A stretch of 64,000 nt of DNA from Limnoperna fortunei (Eukaryota > Mollusca > Bivalvia > Mytilida > Modiolidae), in NCBI GenBank assembly GCA_944474755.1, contig OX104119.1, positions 1,054,001 to 1,118,000 of the forward strand. Reading direction: 5' to 3'. A program made the translations under genes and the position numbers. The first letter of the stretch is position 1. The number at the start of each line of letters is the position of its first letter. Shown piece by piece: positions 23,171 to 35,454 of the stretch. The notes under the pieces were generated by a model. That model made no database searches. It saw only the letters and a program-made list of their open reading frames with translations, and was not told the origin of the DNA.

Positions 23171-24270
23171 TTAAAAATGTTATCAGCATATAAAGAATGA
23201 AGAAGAGAAGTGCAAGTTGATTGCTCGCAAAAACAATCATTTTCTGTCAATTATGTTATAATAAAAGTATTATGAATACCTGGCTGAACACTTGTCAGCT
23301 GAACAGGTGATCGATCCATGCCTTAACCGACAAAGCGTCTAACTATATTATCTCATTTTCAATTTAAACCTGGCTTCATTCAACATGAACATATTGAATG
23401 TTTGTACCTTTTATTACTCATTGATTCAAAACAAAAGAACCTTTTTTTAACTGAAATCATAATGCTTAGTTAACCATATCCAATACAAAAGCAACAACAT
23501 CTACACATCCGAAACATAGTTTCTCCAGTTTCGATTCTGTACCTTATAAAGCACAATAAACTTCATGCATCAAAATAAAAAAAAAATTAGGTTAAACAAA
23601 ACATGTACAAGCATAACTTATTTCATTTATTTGTAAAAAATGAATGCATTTAACATTGCTTACAGTGTCATTTGAATACATCAGTACACAAGAAAAACCA
23701 TTTTACACATCCGACTTGTTCTGATTCAAGCCTTAGATAAGTCGATTCGGACGATAGGTAGAGGGCAGGACTCTCAAGAAAAAAAATGTTGACTTATAGT
23801 AGAAAAATTCGGTATTATGCTGTTAAATTACACACAAAAGGTACCAGGAGTGATTTTATATGTACACAACAGCTTGGCATTTTCCACAGTTGAATATATA
23901 TAAATTATGACATAATAAGGTTTAACCAATATTTCAACACATTTATGTATTTATTTTATCTGTATATTTTAGTGTGCATTTCTTCCTTTGATTTTTATTG
24001 TTGGTGCTTTATCCATATCTATTTTTAATTCATTTATTTTACACCTAAACTAATGTATACAGTTTCTTTTTTCATTTTTATTTTGATAATAACTACTTAT
24101 TACTTTATCTGCACAGTATGTAACTAATGATAAAATATAAACCAACAACCATCCTTTACTTTCAGAGAATATGGGACAGCCAATGCTTGTTTGTAGGATT
24201 TCAACTAGGTTGCTACACAATGACATTATGTAAAACATAATATGATATATGGTTGACTAAACTCACTCAC
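23171..24270. other. Intronic sequence
   Basis: No repeat family recognised. A hydrophobic minus-strand frame at 24050-24238 was examined as an exon and rejected. Confidence 0.4.
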
Positions 24271-24360
24271 CAGGTTGTTTAATGATGTGTTGTCCTTTTA
24301 GGGCACCCATATCAGAGCTTTTTCTCTTGATGCATGTGATGATGATGATCCAACAAAGAT
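24271..24360 (-). CDS. Candidate membrane-segment exon of the Roc receptor gene
   Basis: A 90-bp minus-strand exon with good signals: acceptor gttcctgcag before base 24360 and donor CCTG before gtgagtgag after 24271. It is phase 1 on both sides and open. It encodes LCWIIIITCIKRK followed by SSDMGALKGQHIIKQP, a short hydrophobic segment with a basic stop-transfer and a hydrophilic juxtamembrane stretch. Joined to 20076 it continues in frame into ELPVAIQQF. Four consecutive isoleucines come from an (ATC)4 run. The hydrophobic stretch alone is short for a helix, so residues from a preceding exon would be needed (possibly 33287-33403). The opposite strand also shows weaker splice-like signals (tccttttag, aaggtaact), so the strand is a judgement. 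Confidence 0.6.
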
Positions 24361-25820
24361 CTGCAGGAACATGAACAAAATGAAGATCATAAGGTAACTG
24401 CATTAACTCTTCACAATTTTATGCATACTGCAATTTATTTATATAACATGCTTTGATTGGCTAAAAACGCCTAAATTATGTCATCTCAGATAATTTATTA
24501 ATTGATATTTCCTCTGAGTGGACGACTTTCTGTATCCAATGTAAACAATTTGCAAGATGGTGTCCTCCTAGCTTATAGTAAGGGATAGGGGACAATGTTT
24601 TGAAATGATTACTAATGTAATTGATTGAGATTTTAAATAAAAATATAATATAAATAAAAAATTGGGCTTCATTTTGTTGTTTTTTCTATTAATATCTACA
24701 GAACCAAGATTCATTTGGTACTATATTTTGCATATTCCTATGCTTTCAGGCCTTGGTGTATTTTTAATTCTAGATGGGTTTCGGTAACTGGTTTTGCAGC
24801 TTTAAAATCGCACTGAATTATTTCAGAGAATTATTAGGATTAAATACTGTGTTTTAGGAAATTATCAATGTGTAAACTCTGTTGACTCAACAAAATGTTT
24901 CAAATGCACCATGAAACAAATATATGCAACCTGAAATGCATTCAACAGTTCCATAACTGAGGAGAGTTTTTTTTAGTCTACACAACACACGTTTCTGACT
25001 TGAAGTTTCAAACAATTTCAATTACACAAAACATTTTAATGTTTGATCTGAGGTACTTGACCAGACCTTACCAAATTAAGTGAACTACTTATAATACTAA
25101 TATTGTCTTGGAATGATGTAATGTACTAATCTACATGTTTTAAATCATTAGTTTTTCCTATTGTCAACTAAAGAGAACAGTGGAACTGAACATTGCTAGC
25201 ATCTGTCAGTCTGTTTATAAGGAGCCAAGTTGTAAGGGGTTCATAGAAAATTTAGGTTGTTGCACTTCAGCCGTATCTGGGAAGGCCGCTACAATATGTT
25301 AGAATTGGGCACATGAATAGAACTATGGCTAAACAATGTTGAATGACAACATATTTAAATGGGAAAACTGTTCTTTATTTTAATACCAAACAAACTAAAA
25401 AGGAAGATAAAATATTTTGCTGATCCCATCATTTATCATTAACTGTAAAAGTAAGCAGTCCGTCAAGTCATAACCCGTGAATAAACAAAAGTAATTGTTT
25501 GACAAAAATTATAGACAATGAATTTCCAGCATGTAAAGTTGTTGAAAAAGTATTACTTATCATTTTTTGCAATTTACAGTTTCACTCCAGCTGTTATAGT
25601 ATTAGCTTATAGGACAAAACAGTAAAATTTCATACAAAATATGAATTAGGTGTTGTAGAAATATCAGTTAAACTTCAAAGACATTAAAAAGTATGAAGCA
25701 ATTGAGGGAAACAGTTTAATAGCTAGCTTATTATATGCATAAAACCCCTGGGTGAGAATCACTCCCGGCTATTACTCCATTGCGAGTTATGGGACGTCTT
25801 TGTAGCTCCATCCAAAACCA
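24361..25820. other. Intronic sequence
   Basis: Mostly AT-rich, single-copy-looking. Bases 25140-25303 hold a cysteine-rich plus-strand open stretch discussed as a finding. No other exon is convincing. Confidence 0.4.
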
Positions 25821-28800
25821 GAGGCTCTTAAGAGCCAAAATCGCTGACCTGATTTTATAAGCAATGAGCATGGCATTTTCCTGATGTTAAACTAAGTCCT
25901 GTAATTTTTAATAAACTGTAAAGAGGACCATCCAAACAATATTGCTTTAAAATTGAATTTCCATTGGTTAACTGGTTTTAGAGAAAAACATTTTTTTTTA
26001 ATTTGCCCTTAGGGTCCTATTTTAAACTAAGTCCTGCGATGGTAGCCATATTGAATTTTAATAAAAACATAAACTTTAGAGAAGACCACCAAAACAATAT
26101 TGTCAGTAAGTTTTGTTTCCAAAATTTGGTTAATTGGTTTCAGAGAAGAAACCTTTTAAAACTGTTACCCATAGGGTCCACTGTTAATCTATGTAATGCT
26201 GTGGTGGCCATTTTGATTTTCCTATTGACATAAAAACAAGTGTGGACACAGAAAAATGTCTCGCCTGAATTCCGCATCAGTAACGAAAATAAATTTTGTC
26301 ATAAGCATTACATAAATAGCATTAAATATCAGCAGCGACCTGTATACAAAATATTGTCACCATACTCTGCATAGTTACAGGGGAACAGCCGTAACCCAAA
26401 AACTTTAACGTAGTCGCTGGACGGTGAAATTGAGGTCAAGGTCAGGTGGAACCTACCAGACCGTCATGTACTATTCATCAGCAACCTATATACCAAATAT
26501 TGTCATCCAACCATGCGTAGTTACAGAGGAACTGTCGTAACCCAAAAACTTTAATGTAGTCGCTGGACCATGAAATTGAGGTCAAGGTCAGGTGATGCCT
26601 ACCAGACAGTCATGTACTAGTCATCAGCAACCTATACACCAAATATTGTCATCCTACCATGCATAGTTACAGAGGAACTGTCGTAACCCAAAAACTTTAA
26701 TGTAGTCGCTGCACCGTGAAATTGAGGTCAAGGTCAGGTGACACCTACCAGACAGTCATGTACTAGTCATCAGCAACCTATACACCAAATATTGTCATCC
26801 TACCATGAGTTGTTACTGAGGAACTGTCGTAACCCAAAAACTGTAACGTAGTCGCTGGACTGTGAAATTGAGGTCAAGGTCGGGTGACACCTACCAGACA
26901 GTCATGTACTAGTCATCAGCAACCTATACACCAAATATTGTCATCCTACCATGCGTAGTTACAGGGGAACTGTCGTAACCCAAAAACTTTAATGTAGTCG
27001 CTGGACCGTGAAATTGAGGTCAAGGTCAGGTGACACCTACCAGACAGTCATTTACTATTCATCAGCAACCTATATACCAAATATTGCCATCCTACCATGC
27101 GTAGTTACAGAGGAACTGTCGTAACCCAAAAACTTTAACGTAGTCGCTGGACCGTGAAATTGAGGTCAAGGTCAGGTGACACCTACCAGACAGTCATGTA
27201 CTAGTCATCAGCAACCTATACACCAAATATTGTCATCCTACCATGCGTAGTTACAGAGGACCTGTCGTAACCCAAAAACTTTAACGTAGTCGCTGGACCG
27301 TGAAATTGAGGTCAAGGTCAGGTGACACCTACCAGACAGTCATGTACTAGTCATCAGCAACCTATACACCAAATATTGTCATCCTACCATGCGTAGTTAC
27401 AGAGGAACTGTCGTAACCCAAAAACTTTAACGTAGTCGCTGGACCGTGAAATTGAGGACAAGGTCGGGTGACACCTACCAGACAGTCATGTACTAGTCAT
27501 CAGCAACCTATACACCAAATATTGTCATCCTACCATGCGTAGTTACAAAGGAACTGTCGTACCCCAAAAACTTCAACGTAGTCGCTGGACCGTGCAATTG
27601 AGGTCAAGGTCGGGTGACACCTACCAGACAGTCATGTACTAGTCATCAGCATCCTATACACCAAATATTGTCATCCTACCATGCGTAGTTACAGAGGAAC
27701 TGTCATAACCCAAAAACTTTAACGTAGTCGCTGGACCGTGACATTGAGGTCAAGGTCAGGTGACAGGTGACTGACTGGCGAGTACTCATCATAAGCTACC
27801 TCTGGACCAAATTTGATGGACCTAGGGCTTGGGCTTACAAAGATATGAAGCAAGATGTCAAGTGTTTACGCCGCCGCCTCCGGATTCCCATACATATGTC
27901 TCGCCTCCAGCGACTTTCGTCGCAGGCGAGACAAAAACCATAAACTTCAAAGAGGACCATCCAAACAATATTGCTAGCAAGTTTTGTTAACATTGGTTAA
28001 CCAGTTTTAGAGAAGAAGCCTTTTAAACCTTTTTCCCATAGGGTCCTATATTAAACTAAGTACTGCATTTTGATTTACCTATTGGAATAAAAAACATAAA
28101 CTTTTTAGATGACAATCCAAACAATATTGGTAGCAAGTTTTGATTCCATTGGTTAATCGGTTTCAGAGAAGCCTTTTTAAACATTTTTTCCATGGGGTTC
28201 AATGTTAAAGCAAGTCCTGCGGTGGCAGTCATTTTGGATTTACTATTGGGAAAAAAAATTAACTTTATAGAGGACCATCAAAACAATATTGCTAGTAAGT
28301 TTTGCTTCGATTGGTTAACTGATTTCTGAGAAGAAGCCTTCTAACTTTTTCCTATAGGGTCCTATGTTAAACTAAGTCCTGGATGGTGGCAATTTTGAAT
28401 TTCCAATTGTCATAAAAACATACACTATATAGGACCATCCAAACAATATTGCTGGTTAGTTTTGTTTACATTGGTTAACAAGTTTCAGAGAAGAAGCCCT
28501 TTTAAACTTTTCCCCTTAGAGTCCAATGTTAAACTAACTCCTGTGGTGGCATCCAAACCATCCAAACAATACTGTATTAAGTTTTGTTTTGATTGGTTAA
28601 CCAGTTTCAGAGAGAAGAAGCCATTTAAAACTTTTTCTCATATGGTCCTATGTTAAACTAAGTCCTGCGGTGGCAAACATTTTGAATTTCCAATTGGCAT
28701 AGAAAACACAAACTTTATAAAGGACCATCCACAATATTTCTAGTAAGTTTTGATTTGATTGGTTAACTGGTTTCAGAGAAGACTCCCTTTACAACTTTTT

Positions 28801-29015
28801 TCCCATAGGGTCCTATGTTAAACTAAGTCTTGTGATGGCAGCCATATTAGTTTTCCAATTCAAATAAAAAACACAAACTTTGTAAAGGTCCACCCAATGA
28901 ACATAATGGTTAAGTTAGATTTCAATTGGCCAAGTGGTTTCAGAGAAGAAAATTTAAATGTAAAAAGTTTACAGACGCAGACGCCGTCGACAACGCGACA
29001 GACGCAATAGCTCAC
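25821..29015 (+). repeat. Family L repeat, copy 2, split by a family D element
   Basis: Starts with the perfect palindrome GGCTCTTAAGAGCC (25823-25836), then the X motif degraded to GCTGACCTG. Modules of ~175-200 bp carry taaactaagtcctgcgatgg, ggaccatccaaacaatattg and ggtttcagagaagaagcc. It ends gacgcagacgccgtcgac and gcaatagctcac, with the hairpin cut short. Family D copy 2 (26240-27932) interrupts it within cataaaaacataaacttt. Confidence 0.8.
26240..27932 (+). repeat. Family D element with ~145-bp core, copy 2 (largest)
   Basis: GTGTGGACAC then TGTCTCGCCTG at the start. About ten units of ~145 bp follow, the inner ones nearly identical. A unique 3' part contains gccgccgcctccggattccc. The complete 3' hairpin is GTCTCGCCT and AGGCGAGAC outside, GCGAC and GTCGC inside, ending at 27932. 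The higher unit number and homogeneity compared with copies 1 and 3 indicate tandem expansion inside a mobile unit. Confidence 0.85.
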
Positions 29016-29067
29016 TATGGGTAGCATTTTTAGGTTACAAGACAAAAATGGAAAGTTTCATAAACAA

Positions 29068-29872
29068 GTGTGGACACAGAAAAACGTCTCGCCTGCATCC
29101 CGCATCAGTAACGAAAATAAATTTCGTCATAAGCATTACATAAATAGCATTAAATATCACCAGGGCCTGTATACGAAATATTGTCACCATACCATTCATA
29201 GTTACAGGGGAACAGCCGTAACCCAAAAACTTTAACGTAGTCGCTGGACCGTGAAATTGAGGTCAAGGTCAGGTGGAACCTACCAGACAGTCATGTACTA
29301 TTCATTAGCAACCTATATACCAAATATTGTCATCCTACCATGCGTGGTTGCAGAGGAACTGTCGTAACCCAAAAACTTTAACGTAGTCACTGGACCGTGA
29401 AATTGAGGTCAAGATCAGGTGACACCTACCAGACAGTCATGTACTAGTCATCAGCAACCTATATACCAAATATTGTCATCCGAGGAACCGTCGTAACCCA
29501 AAAACTTTAATGTAGTCGCTGGACCGGGAAATTGAGGTCAAGGTCAGGTGACACCTACCAGACAGTCATGTACTAGTAATCAGCAACCTATACACCAAAT
29601 ATTGTCATCCTACAATGCGTAGTTACAGAGGAACTGCCGTAACCCAAAAACTTTAACATAGTCGCGGGACCGTGACATTGAGGTCAAGGTCAGGTAACAG
29701 GTGACTGACTGGCAAGTTCTCATCATAAGCTACATCTGTACCAAATTTGATGGACCTAGGGCTTGGGCTTACAAATATATGAAGCAAGATGTCAAGTGTT
29801 TACGCCGCCGCCCGCGCCGCCGGATTCCCATACATATGTCTCGCCTCCAGCGACTATCGTCGCAGGCGAGAC
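29068..29872 (+). repeat. Family D element, copy 3 (shortest)
   Basis: Same ends as copy 2 (hairpin at about 29839-29872) but only about four core units. One unit lacks the segment between gtcatcc and gaggaaccg. It is inserted at a K-like phrase (ggaaagtttcataaa) and joined on the right to a family B fragment. Confidence 0.85.
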
Positions 29873-29875
29873 AAA

Positions 29876-30134
29876 ATCATCAATTTTGACAATTAAATGG
29901 CAATAACTCCTACAAGGAGTCATCATACAACTTTCACCCAATGGAGTGTTTTGTAGAGCTTTCGATGCTGAAGAAGGAAGGTCTGTTCGGTTTTCCTGTA
30001 TCTGTTATACTTTTTGAACTATAAGCAAAAAACTGTATTTTGACCCCCCTGTTCTATTTTTAGCCATGGTGGCCATGTTGGTTGGGCTGAGGCCATGATT
30101 TGGGCAAACTTGGTAGAGGTCAGGTGAGCTAAAA
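29876..30134 (+). repeat. 3' half-module of family B
   Basis: Begins atcaattttgacaattaaatgg, includes tagccatggtggccatgttgg, and jumps from ttggtagagg directly to gtcaggtgagctaaaaagg. The distal hairpin arm is therefore present and the proximal arm deleted. Confidence 0.75.
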
Positions 30135-30140
30135 AGGAAA

Positions 30141-31465
30141 AAGGTAAACGTTCTGTAATATGTCAAGATTTCACCAACGGAGGCTTAAGAATGATTGACA
30201 TAGATAAATATATTGAGACTTTACAACTTAATTGGATAAACAGATTGTTAAATAAAGAAGATGCAAACTGGAAAATTGTAACAAAATACTACTATGATAA
30301 ATTTGGACCAAACTTCCTATTGTTTAAAATGAACATTAAGTCTTTAAATGATATACAAGGTATTAAGAATATCATGCCTTCCTTTTATTTCAAAATATTA
30401 AAGACATGGATTGCCATGAACAACAAAAACAAAACTGAACCAAAAACTTTTAGAGAAATCAATTTATTAAATTTAATGGAGAATGCTTGATCTATAATAA
30501 CTGGATAAAAGATGGAATCATTTTTATTAATGATTTAATATGTCTAAATGGGCAAATTGCACAAAACTATATGTTATCTAAGTTAACTTTAAAGTATAAC
30601 TGGTATTCAGAATACTCAAAACTAATTAAAGCAATCCCAAAACACTGGATTATATCAGTTTAGAGAAACCTCAAAGCATACAAAAGTTAAATGCTGAATG
30701 AATTTATAGATAAGAGACTTATGGAATAAACCATCAGCTTTCAATTTTATCATCCAAAAAAATTTACAACATATTACTATGCAAAAATAAAGAAAAGCCA
30801 ATTGGTTTTTTAAAGTGGGAAAATGAATACCCCCAATTAAATTTTAGAAGCTGTCTCTTTTTTAATTTTAAATGTATCAAAGAATGTAAACTAAAATTGT
30901 TCAAATGGAAACTCTTCCAATATGTTTTGCCATGTAAAAAATTACAAGCACTCTGGAAAATTTCTAATAGCCCTTTGTGCAATATGTGTGAAGTAGTAGA
31001 AGATTATGACCACATGTTTATCACATGTGAATATTTAAGCGAATTCTGGGAGAAAATAAGGGAACTTTTGAAAAAACTAAAAATTTGAAATCATGTTATA
31101 AACCTAAAAAATCTTGTCTTTGGATATAAGATTCAGGATGAGAAACTTTTCTGGTTGAACTTTCTTCTACTTATCATTTTGTTTAGTATAAATAAGATAT
31201 ATTACCTATCATAACAAAAAACTAAGAGAGTAAATGTATTTAATTTGTTTATATATGAATTTTTGAAGAGACTAGAAGTTTGGAGTTTTAGGAAATCTCG
31301 GATTGATCCAAATTTGAACATTATCGAAGAAATTCTCCTACACTCATAATTCGTAATATAATGTAAATGGGCTAATAACAGAAGGTGCTGCCGCATCAGC
31401 TCAATTTAAAATATTAGAGTGCGTCTTTTATCTATAATAAAGTGTATACTTACTTACTTACTTAT
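30141..31465 (+). pseudogene. 5'-truncated LINE, C-terminal region with zf-RVT-like domain
   Basis: Starts mid-ORF with a phrase reading DFTNGGLRMIDIDKYIETL, typical of the region after the reverse transcriptase in L1/Tx1-like LINEs. The frame is open to 30490, then broken by stops and frameshifts. At 30897-31088 a second open segment (FKWKLFQYVLPCKKL, then NSPLCNMCEVVEDYDHMFI) matches the zf-RVT zinc-binding pattern CxxC...HxxxxC. The 3' tail is a (TACT)n run at 31448-31465. It is inserted at the A-rich end of a B repeat. Dead copy; the RT and endonuclease are missing. Confidence 0.8.
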
Positions 31466-32113
31466 ATACAAATGTATTTAATTATTATTTATCCACATGC
31501 GTTAAATATTAAGGTTAAGAACTAGTGTGAAAATCTAAAGTATGATGTAAACACGGAATGATTTCCGGCAACTGTCTTCGTTGATAAGTACCCCGGGCTT
31601 ATCAATATTAATGTTATCACTGTGCTTTTAAGGTAAATGCTGTACCCGTAAAAGATATGTTAAAAGCAATGTGTCCAATAAAATGTTAATTTGTAAAAAA
31701 AAATATAAATACAATACCTATTGTTCTCTCTGTCGTTACGGGCCAGTTATTATTTTTGTAATCAGCCATTGTTTAACGTTTACAGCACACAAGACAGCCA
31801 TGACTTTCTATACTGTGCAAAAAGATCTTTACTTGTTTTCCATTCTTAAGGTACCACATTGTAAATTAATGATAATGCAAACAGCATTGGTATTATCCAT
31901 TAAAATAATACTTACAAATTGCTATAAACAGTATTAAGACTATCTTCACTGTAACATCAACTCTGGATAGTGATCCAATAAATGCTTCAAAATAAAAATT
32001 CAGTGTTATTATTTCTATTATGCATGTTTATGCTCTACAATTTAAATGACAAACAGCTGAGTTTATTAGTTCATCTGCAGTTTTTCATCACAAAAGCTAT
32101 ACTAGAACGAATA
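31466..32113. other. Intronic sequence
   Basis: No gene recognised. A short palindrome (TTGATAAG ... CTTATCAA) lies near 31580-31605. Confidence 0.4.
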
Positions 32114-32115
32114 AT

Positions 32116-32153
32116 CGTACCCTCGAATTTTTTTTTTTTTTTGCGAGGGTACG
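32116..32153. repeat. Hairpin with oligo-T loop
   Basis: Perfect 10-bp arms CGTACCCTCG and CGAGGGTACG around a loop of mostly T. The flank (reverse complement tacgattattcgttcta) also occurs at 336-352, so it is the end of another dispersed element. Confidence 0.6.
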
Positions 32154-32325
32154 AATTTAGTCACATTACTCCTAATGTAGCAGAGCAGGAGTGAATCACT
32201 CCAGGCACTTCGATGTCCAAAAGAAGTTTCATATACAATCAGACGTGGTCGATCTTGATAACTTTCGAGAGTGTCACCATTTTTTCATCGGTTTCGTGTT
32301 TAAAATCAATCATTATTGAAACGTA

Positions 32326-32812
32326 ATGATAGTTATTGTCGATTTTTAATAACCCGCTGTGCTTTGTGTATTAATTGACATTTTTGTCTCTTTTTAATTA
32401 CGTTTAATACTTGAACAACATTGAGAAACCCGAAAATGAATGGCCAGTTGCAACTTAGGTAATACATATGTAAATTACTGAATTCTTACTATGGAATGGT
32501 TGTTAAAGTATGCAAATTAGCATGTTTATAACAAAATTAGGTCACTTTATCCATATACGGAAAAATGATCAGCATAGCATTTTCTATTTGCATCTTTAAA
32601 GACGAAAAAAGAAATTTCTTCAATAAAGTTCATTTCCCTTTAGTTTTGCAATGTCTAAAGCTTTAATAATATAAAGAAGATGAATATTATATTTGAATTT
32701 TGTATAAATAGACTAAAGTTAGAATTTTTTTTGCTACATTACGAGCAATTTGACTGAATTCTGCCATTTTCAAATCTAACTTCGGATTATAACGGTAGTA
32801 AAATTTGGCCTA
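32326..32812 (+). repeat. Dispersed repeat N, copy 2
   Basis: Co-linear with 6797-7290 over about 490 bp (taataacccgctgtg, caacattgagaaaccc, cttcggattataacgg). No coding capacity. Confidence 0.75.
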
Positions 32813-33835
32813 GTATAGATGTGTTGGATACATCTATTAGTGACTAATGGTATATGATACCCATCTGTTTTAATCAATTAACAAACTCACATTCTACAGT
32901 AATGGACGCGGGAGGCTTGGCATGCCATAAAACCTGGTTTTACCCACCATTTCTTTTGAAATTTTTGTACCCAAACAGGACCATTACTGTAGTTACTATA
33001 TTTTCAGTTGGTGATTCTGGAGTTTGCCTGTTTCTCAGACTTTGATTTGTGGATTGTCTTTTTTTACGATTTCATTAGAGTTTGGTATTTTGTTATTACC
33101 TTCCTTGTTGATACAATGCAGAGATAATTTTGGGTGGCACCATTGCACCATAGTTGGGTAAAAATGGCCCATTTAGAACCTTTCTTGTGCCAGTATGGTG
33201 CAAACAATTAAAGACTGCCTGGTAAAAGATCAATAATGATGTCATCGATAGTAATTTAGATTTACTGTTGATTGGTATCCTTTTACATAAATAAGCACAA
33301 GTCGTGCCTTTTCGTTTCTGAAGGTAATTAGTGTATCTGAGTGTATCTGTGACAGTTATCACCCTATTTATCAATACAGGTAAAAAAGCTATTAATGGCT
33401 GTCCTGTGAAAAGGAAAAACACGAAATGTTTTCTCAACTTGATTAAGATAAGACATAATGCCCAATGTGCAATGACATCAGACCACCTTGCATAGACTGG
33501 TTATCTCCGAAGGGAAAAAAACATGAATTAGGTCTGTAGTTGTTTGATGCTCAGAGAGTCATGCTTGAACAGGAAGGAAATTTTTTTTCTTTCTAAATGA
33601 AGTAGCATTTAATGTTATTAAATGAATCCTAATGTGTCTGACATACAATAAGTCCACTTTAGATAAGTATGGGGCCTTAATTGGTTCCTAGTTGGCCTAC
33701 TAATCCTCTGTTATGGTCCCTTGCATTTCATACTGATACAGAAGGCTGATTGCTCATTGTTACAAGCTTATTCAAGCGGAATTAAATTTAAGAAATTCCA
33801 TCTAAAAATAATGGCATAATTGACCTAAACAAAAA
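32813..33835. other. Intronic sequence with one tentative exon
   Basis: Single-copy-looking. It contains the tentative minus-strand exon 33287-33403; nothing else was recognised. Confidence 0.4.
33287..33403 (-). CDS. Tentative exon of the Roc receptor gene (weak)
   Basis: A strong acceptor (tgtttttccttttcacag) before base 33403 is followed by 117 open bases and a moderate donor (TTAT before gtaaaagg). It is phase 1 on both sides, so it can be inserted between 43654 and 24360 without breaking the frame. It encodes QPLIAFLPVLINRVIT and, at the end, GTTCAYL. With the next exon, CAYLYLCWIIIITCI would make a membrane helix of normal length. There is no homology support. It could be a chance open stretch. 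Confidence 0.22.
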
Positions 33836-34970
33836 CTAGAGGCTCCTGGGAGCCTGTATCGCTCACCTGAACCTGAAACCAAACAACCCTTTTTTATCCA
33901 GCTTTTCTTTGCTATAAGGAATTGCCCAACACTTCTGCAAAAGTCATTTTGACCTTTTAAGGGAAATAACTCCTATAAAGAGGAGCTTTTGATGCTCAGA
34001 GGGAGAAGGGAGTTTCACTTCAAATTTGCTGTACCTGTTATACTTTTTTAACTATCAGTCGAAAACTCTCTTGACTCCCCCCCCCCCCATTTTCTATTTT
34101 AAGCCAACGTAGCTATGTAGGTAGTCAAGTATCATGATTTGCACAATTTTGGTAGAGGACGTCCTAAAGATGATGTGTGCAATGTTTCAAAGCAGTCTTT
34201 TAATGGGTTAAAGAGGAGAAGATTTTTTAAAATCAAGTAAAATTGATTAACAAAATGTTCAAGGAGAATAATTCCTAAACGGTTCATTAGACAATCTTGA
34301 CCCTAAGTCATTTTTGTAGCCCTCATAGAGCAGAACAATTAAGCAATGCTAACTTTTTCTCTAGTTCTAATAATTTTCAAGATTTGGAGGCAAAAATGTC
34401 AAAAATAATCACCTTTGACAATTAAAGGGCAATAACTCCTATAAGGAGTCCTCACTTCAACCCAATGGAGTGTTTCGTAGAGCTTTTGATGCAGATGAAG
34501 GCATGTCTCTTTGGTTTTCCTGTATCTGTTACACTTTTTTAAATATTAGCCAAAAATTGATTTTAACCCCCCCCCCCTCCATTCTAATTTTCGCCATGGC
34601 AGCAATGTTTGTTAATCTGCAGCCATGGTTGGTGCAAACTTGGTTGAGGACATTTGACAGATGATGTGTACAAAGTTTCAAAGCAGTACTTTCAGTGGTT
34701 TCAGAGGAGAAGATTTATAAAAAATCAATTTAATCCCGAAAAAAAAACAGTTCAAGGGGAATAACTCTTAAACGGTTAATTAGACAATCTTGACCCTTAG
34801 TCATTTTTGTAGCCCTTATAGAGCAGAACAATTAAGCAATGCTAATTTTTTCTCTAGTTCTAATAATTTTCAAGATTTTGAGGCAAAAATGGCAAAAATC
34901 ATCAATTTTGACAATTAAAGGGCAATAACTCCTACAAGGATTCATTCTTTTACATTCGCCTTCGTTCTTC

Positions 34971-35110
34971 AAGGGTATCATATTGCATAATAATTTGAGG
35001 TATGCGGCAAGACATACCGTACACATCTCGGTTCACCGAGGTCAAAATACTGACCCATAACAATGACCTTCGCTGGGTATAAAACCACTTGTCCACGTGG
35101 AAATCGCCAT
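34971..35110 (+). repeat. Left inverted terminal repeat of DIRS element 1
   Basis: 140 bp starting AAGGGTATCATATTGCAT. It is complementary to 41109-41248 with about two mismatches (ataaaacc against agaaaacc; accgagg against acagagg). It carries TATAAAA near 35080 and is the likely promoter end. Confidence 0.92.
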
Positions 35111-35454
35111 TTATTATATTTGAGACGGCAAGACGTACTGTGTTAAAGTTGTTTCTTGTGTTTATTTAGGACTACTTATCTATTTCACTGATATAGTAGC
35201 ATATGGTTTGTTTTATATTTCACTCGTTATATTTGACAACATGGCTGACTGAAATAGCCACTGTTTCGTAATTTGTTTGGTAATTTAAAATTTTAAAATT
35301 TGTTTGGCTGACTGAAAAAGCCATTTTTTGTTGGACCACCTGAAAGGGTCCATTCTTTATGTCTAGACGTGGGCTAGACTATAAATTGTGTATTACCCCT
35401 TGTGGTTATTTTTAGAATACGGGAAATTTTGTGACCTAATTATAGTTGGTAAAT

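Noticed and set aside
24050..24238. Hydrophobic minus-strand stretch (GWLLVYILSLVTYCADKV) as the membrane exon of the receptor
   Set aside because: Its available donor leaves a T that joins the AA of the P-loop exon to make a TAA stop, and its acceptor is weak. The exon at 24271-24360 fits better.
26240..27932. CRISPR-like array (regular ~145-bp repetition)
   Set aside because: Units are contiguous and wholly repeated with no unique spacers, and the element has transposon-like ends and sits in a eukaryotic intron.
33096..33437. Whole 113-codon minus-strand frame as a gene
   Set aside because: No known domain and no start context. Only the phase-compatible sub-segment 33287-33403 is kept, as a weak exon candidate.
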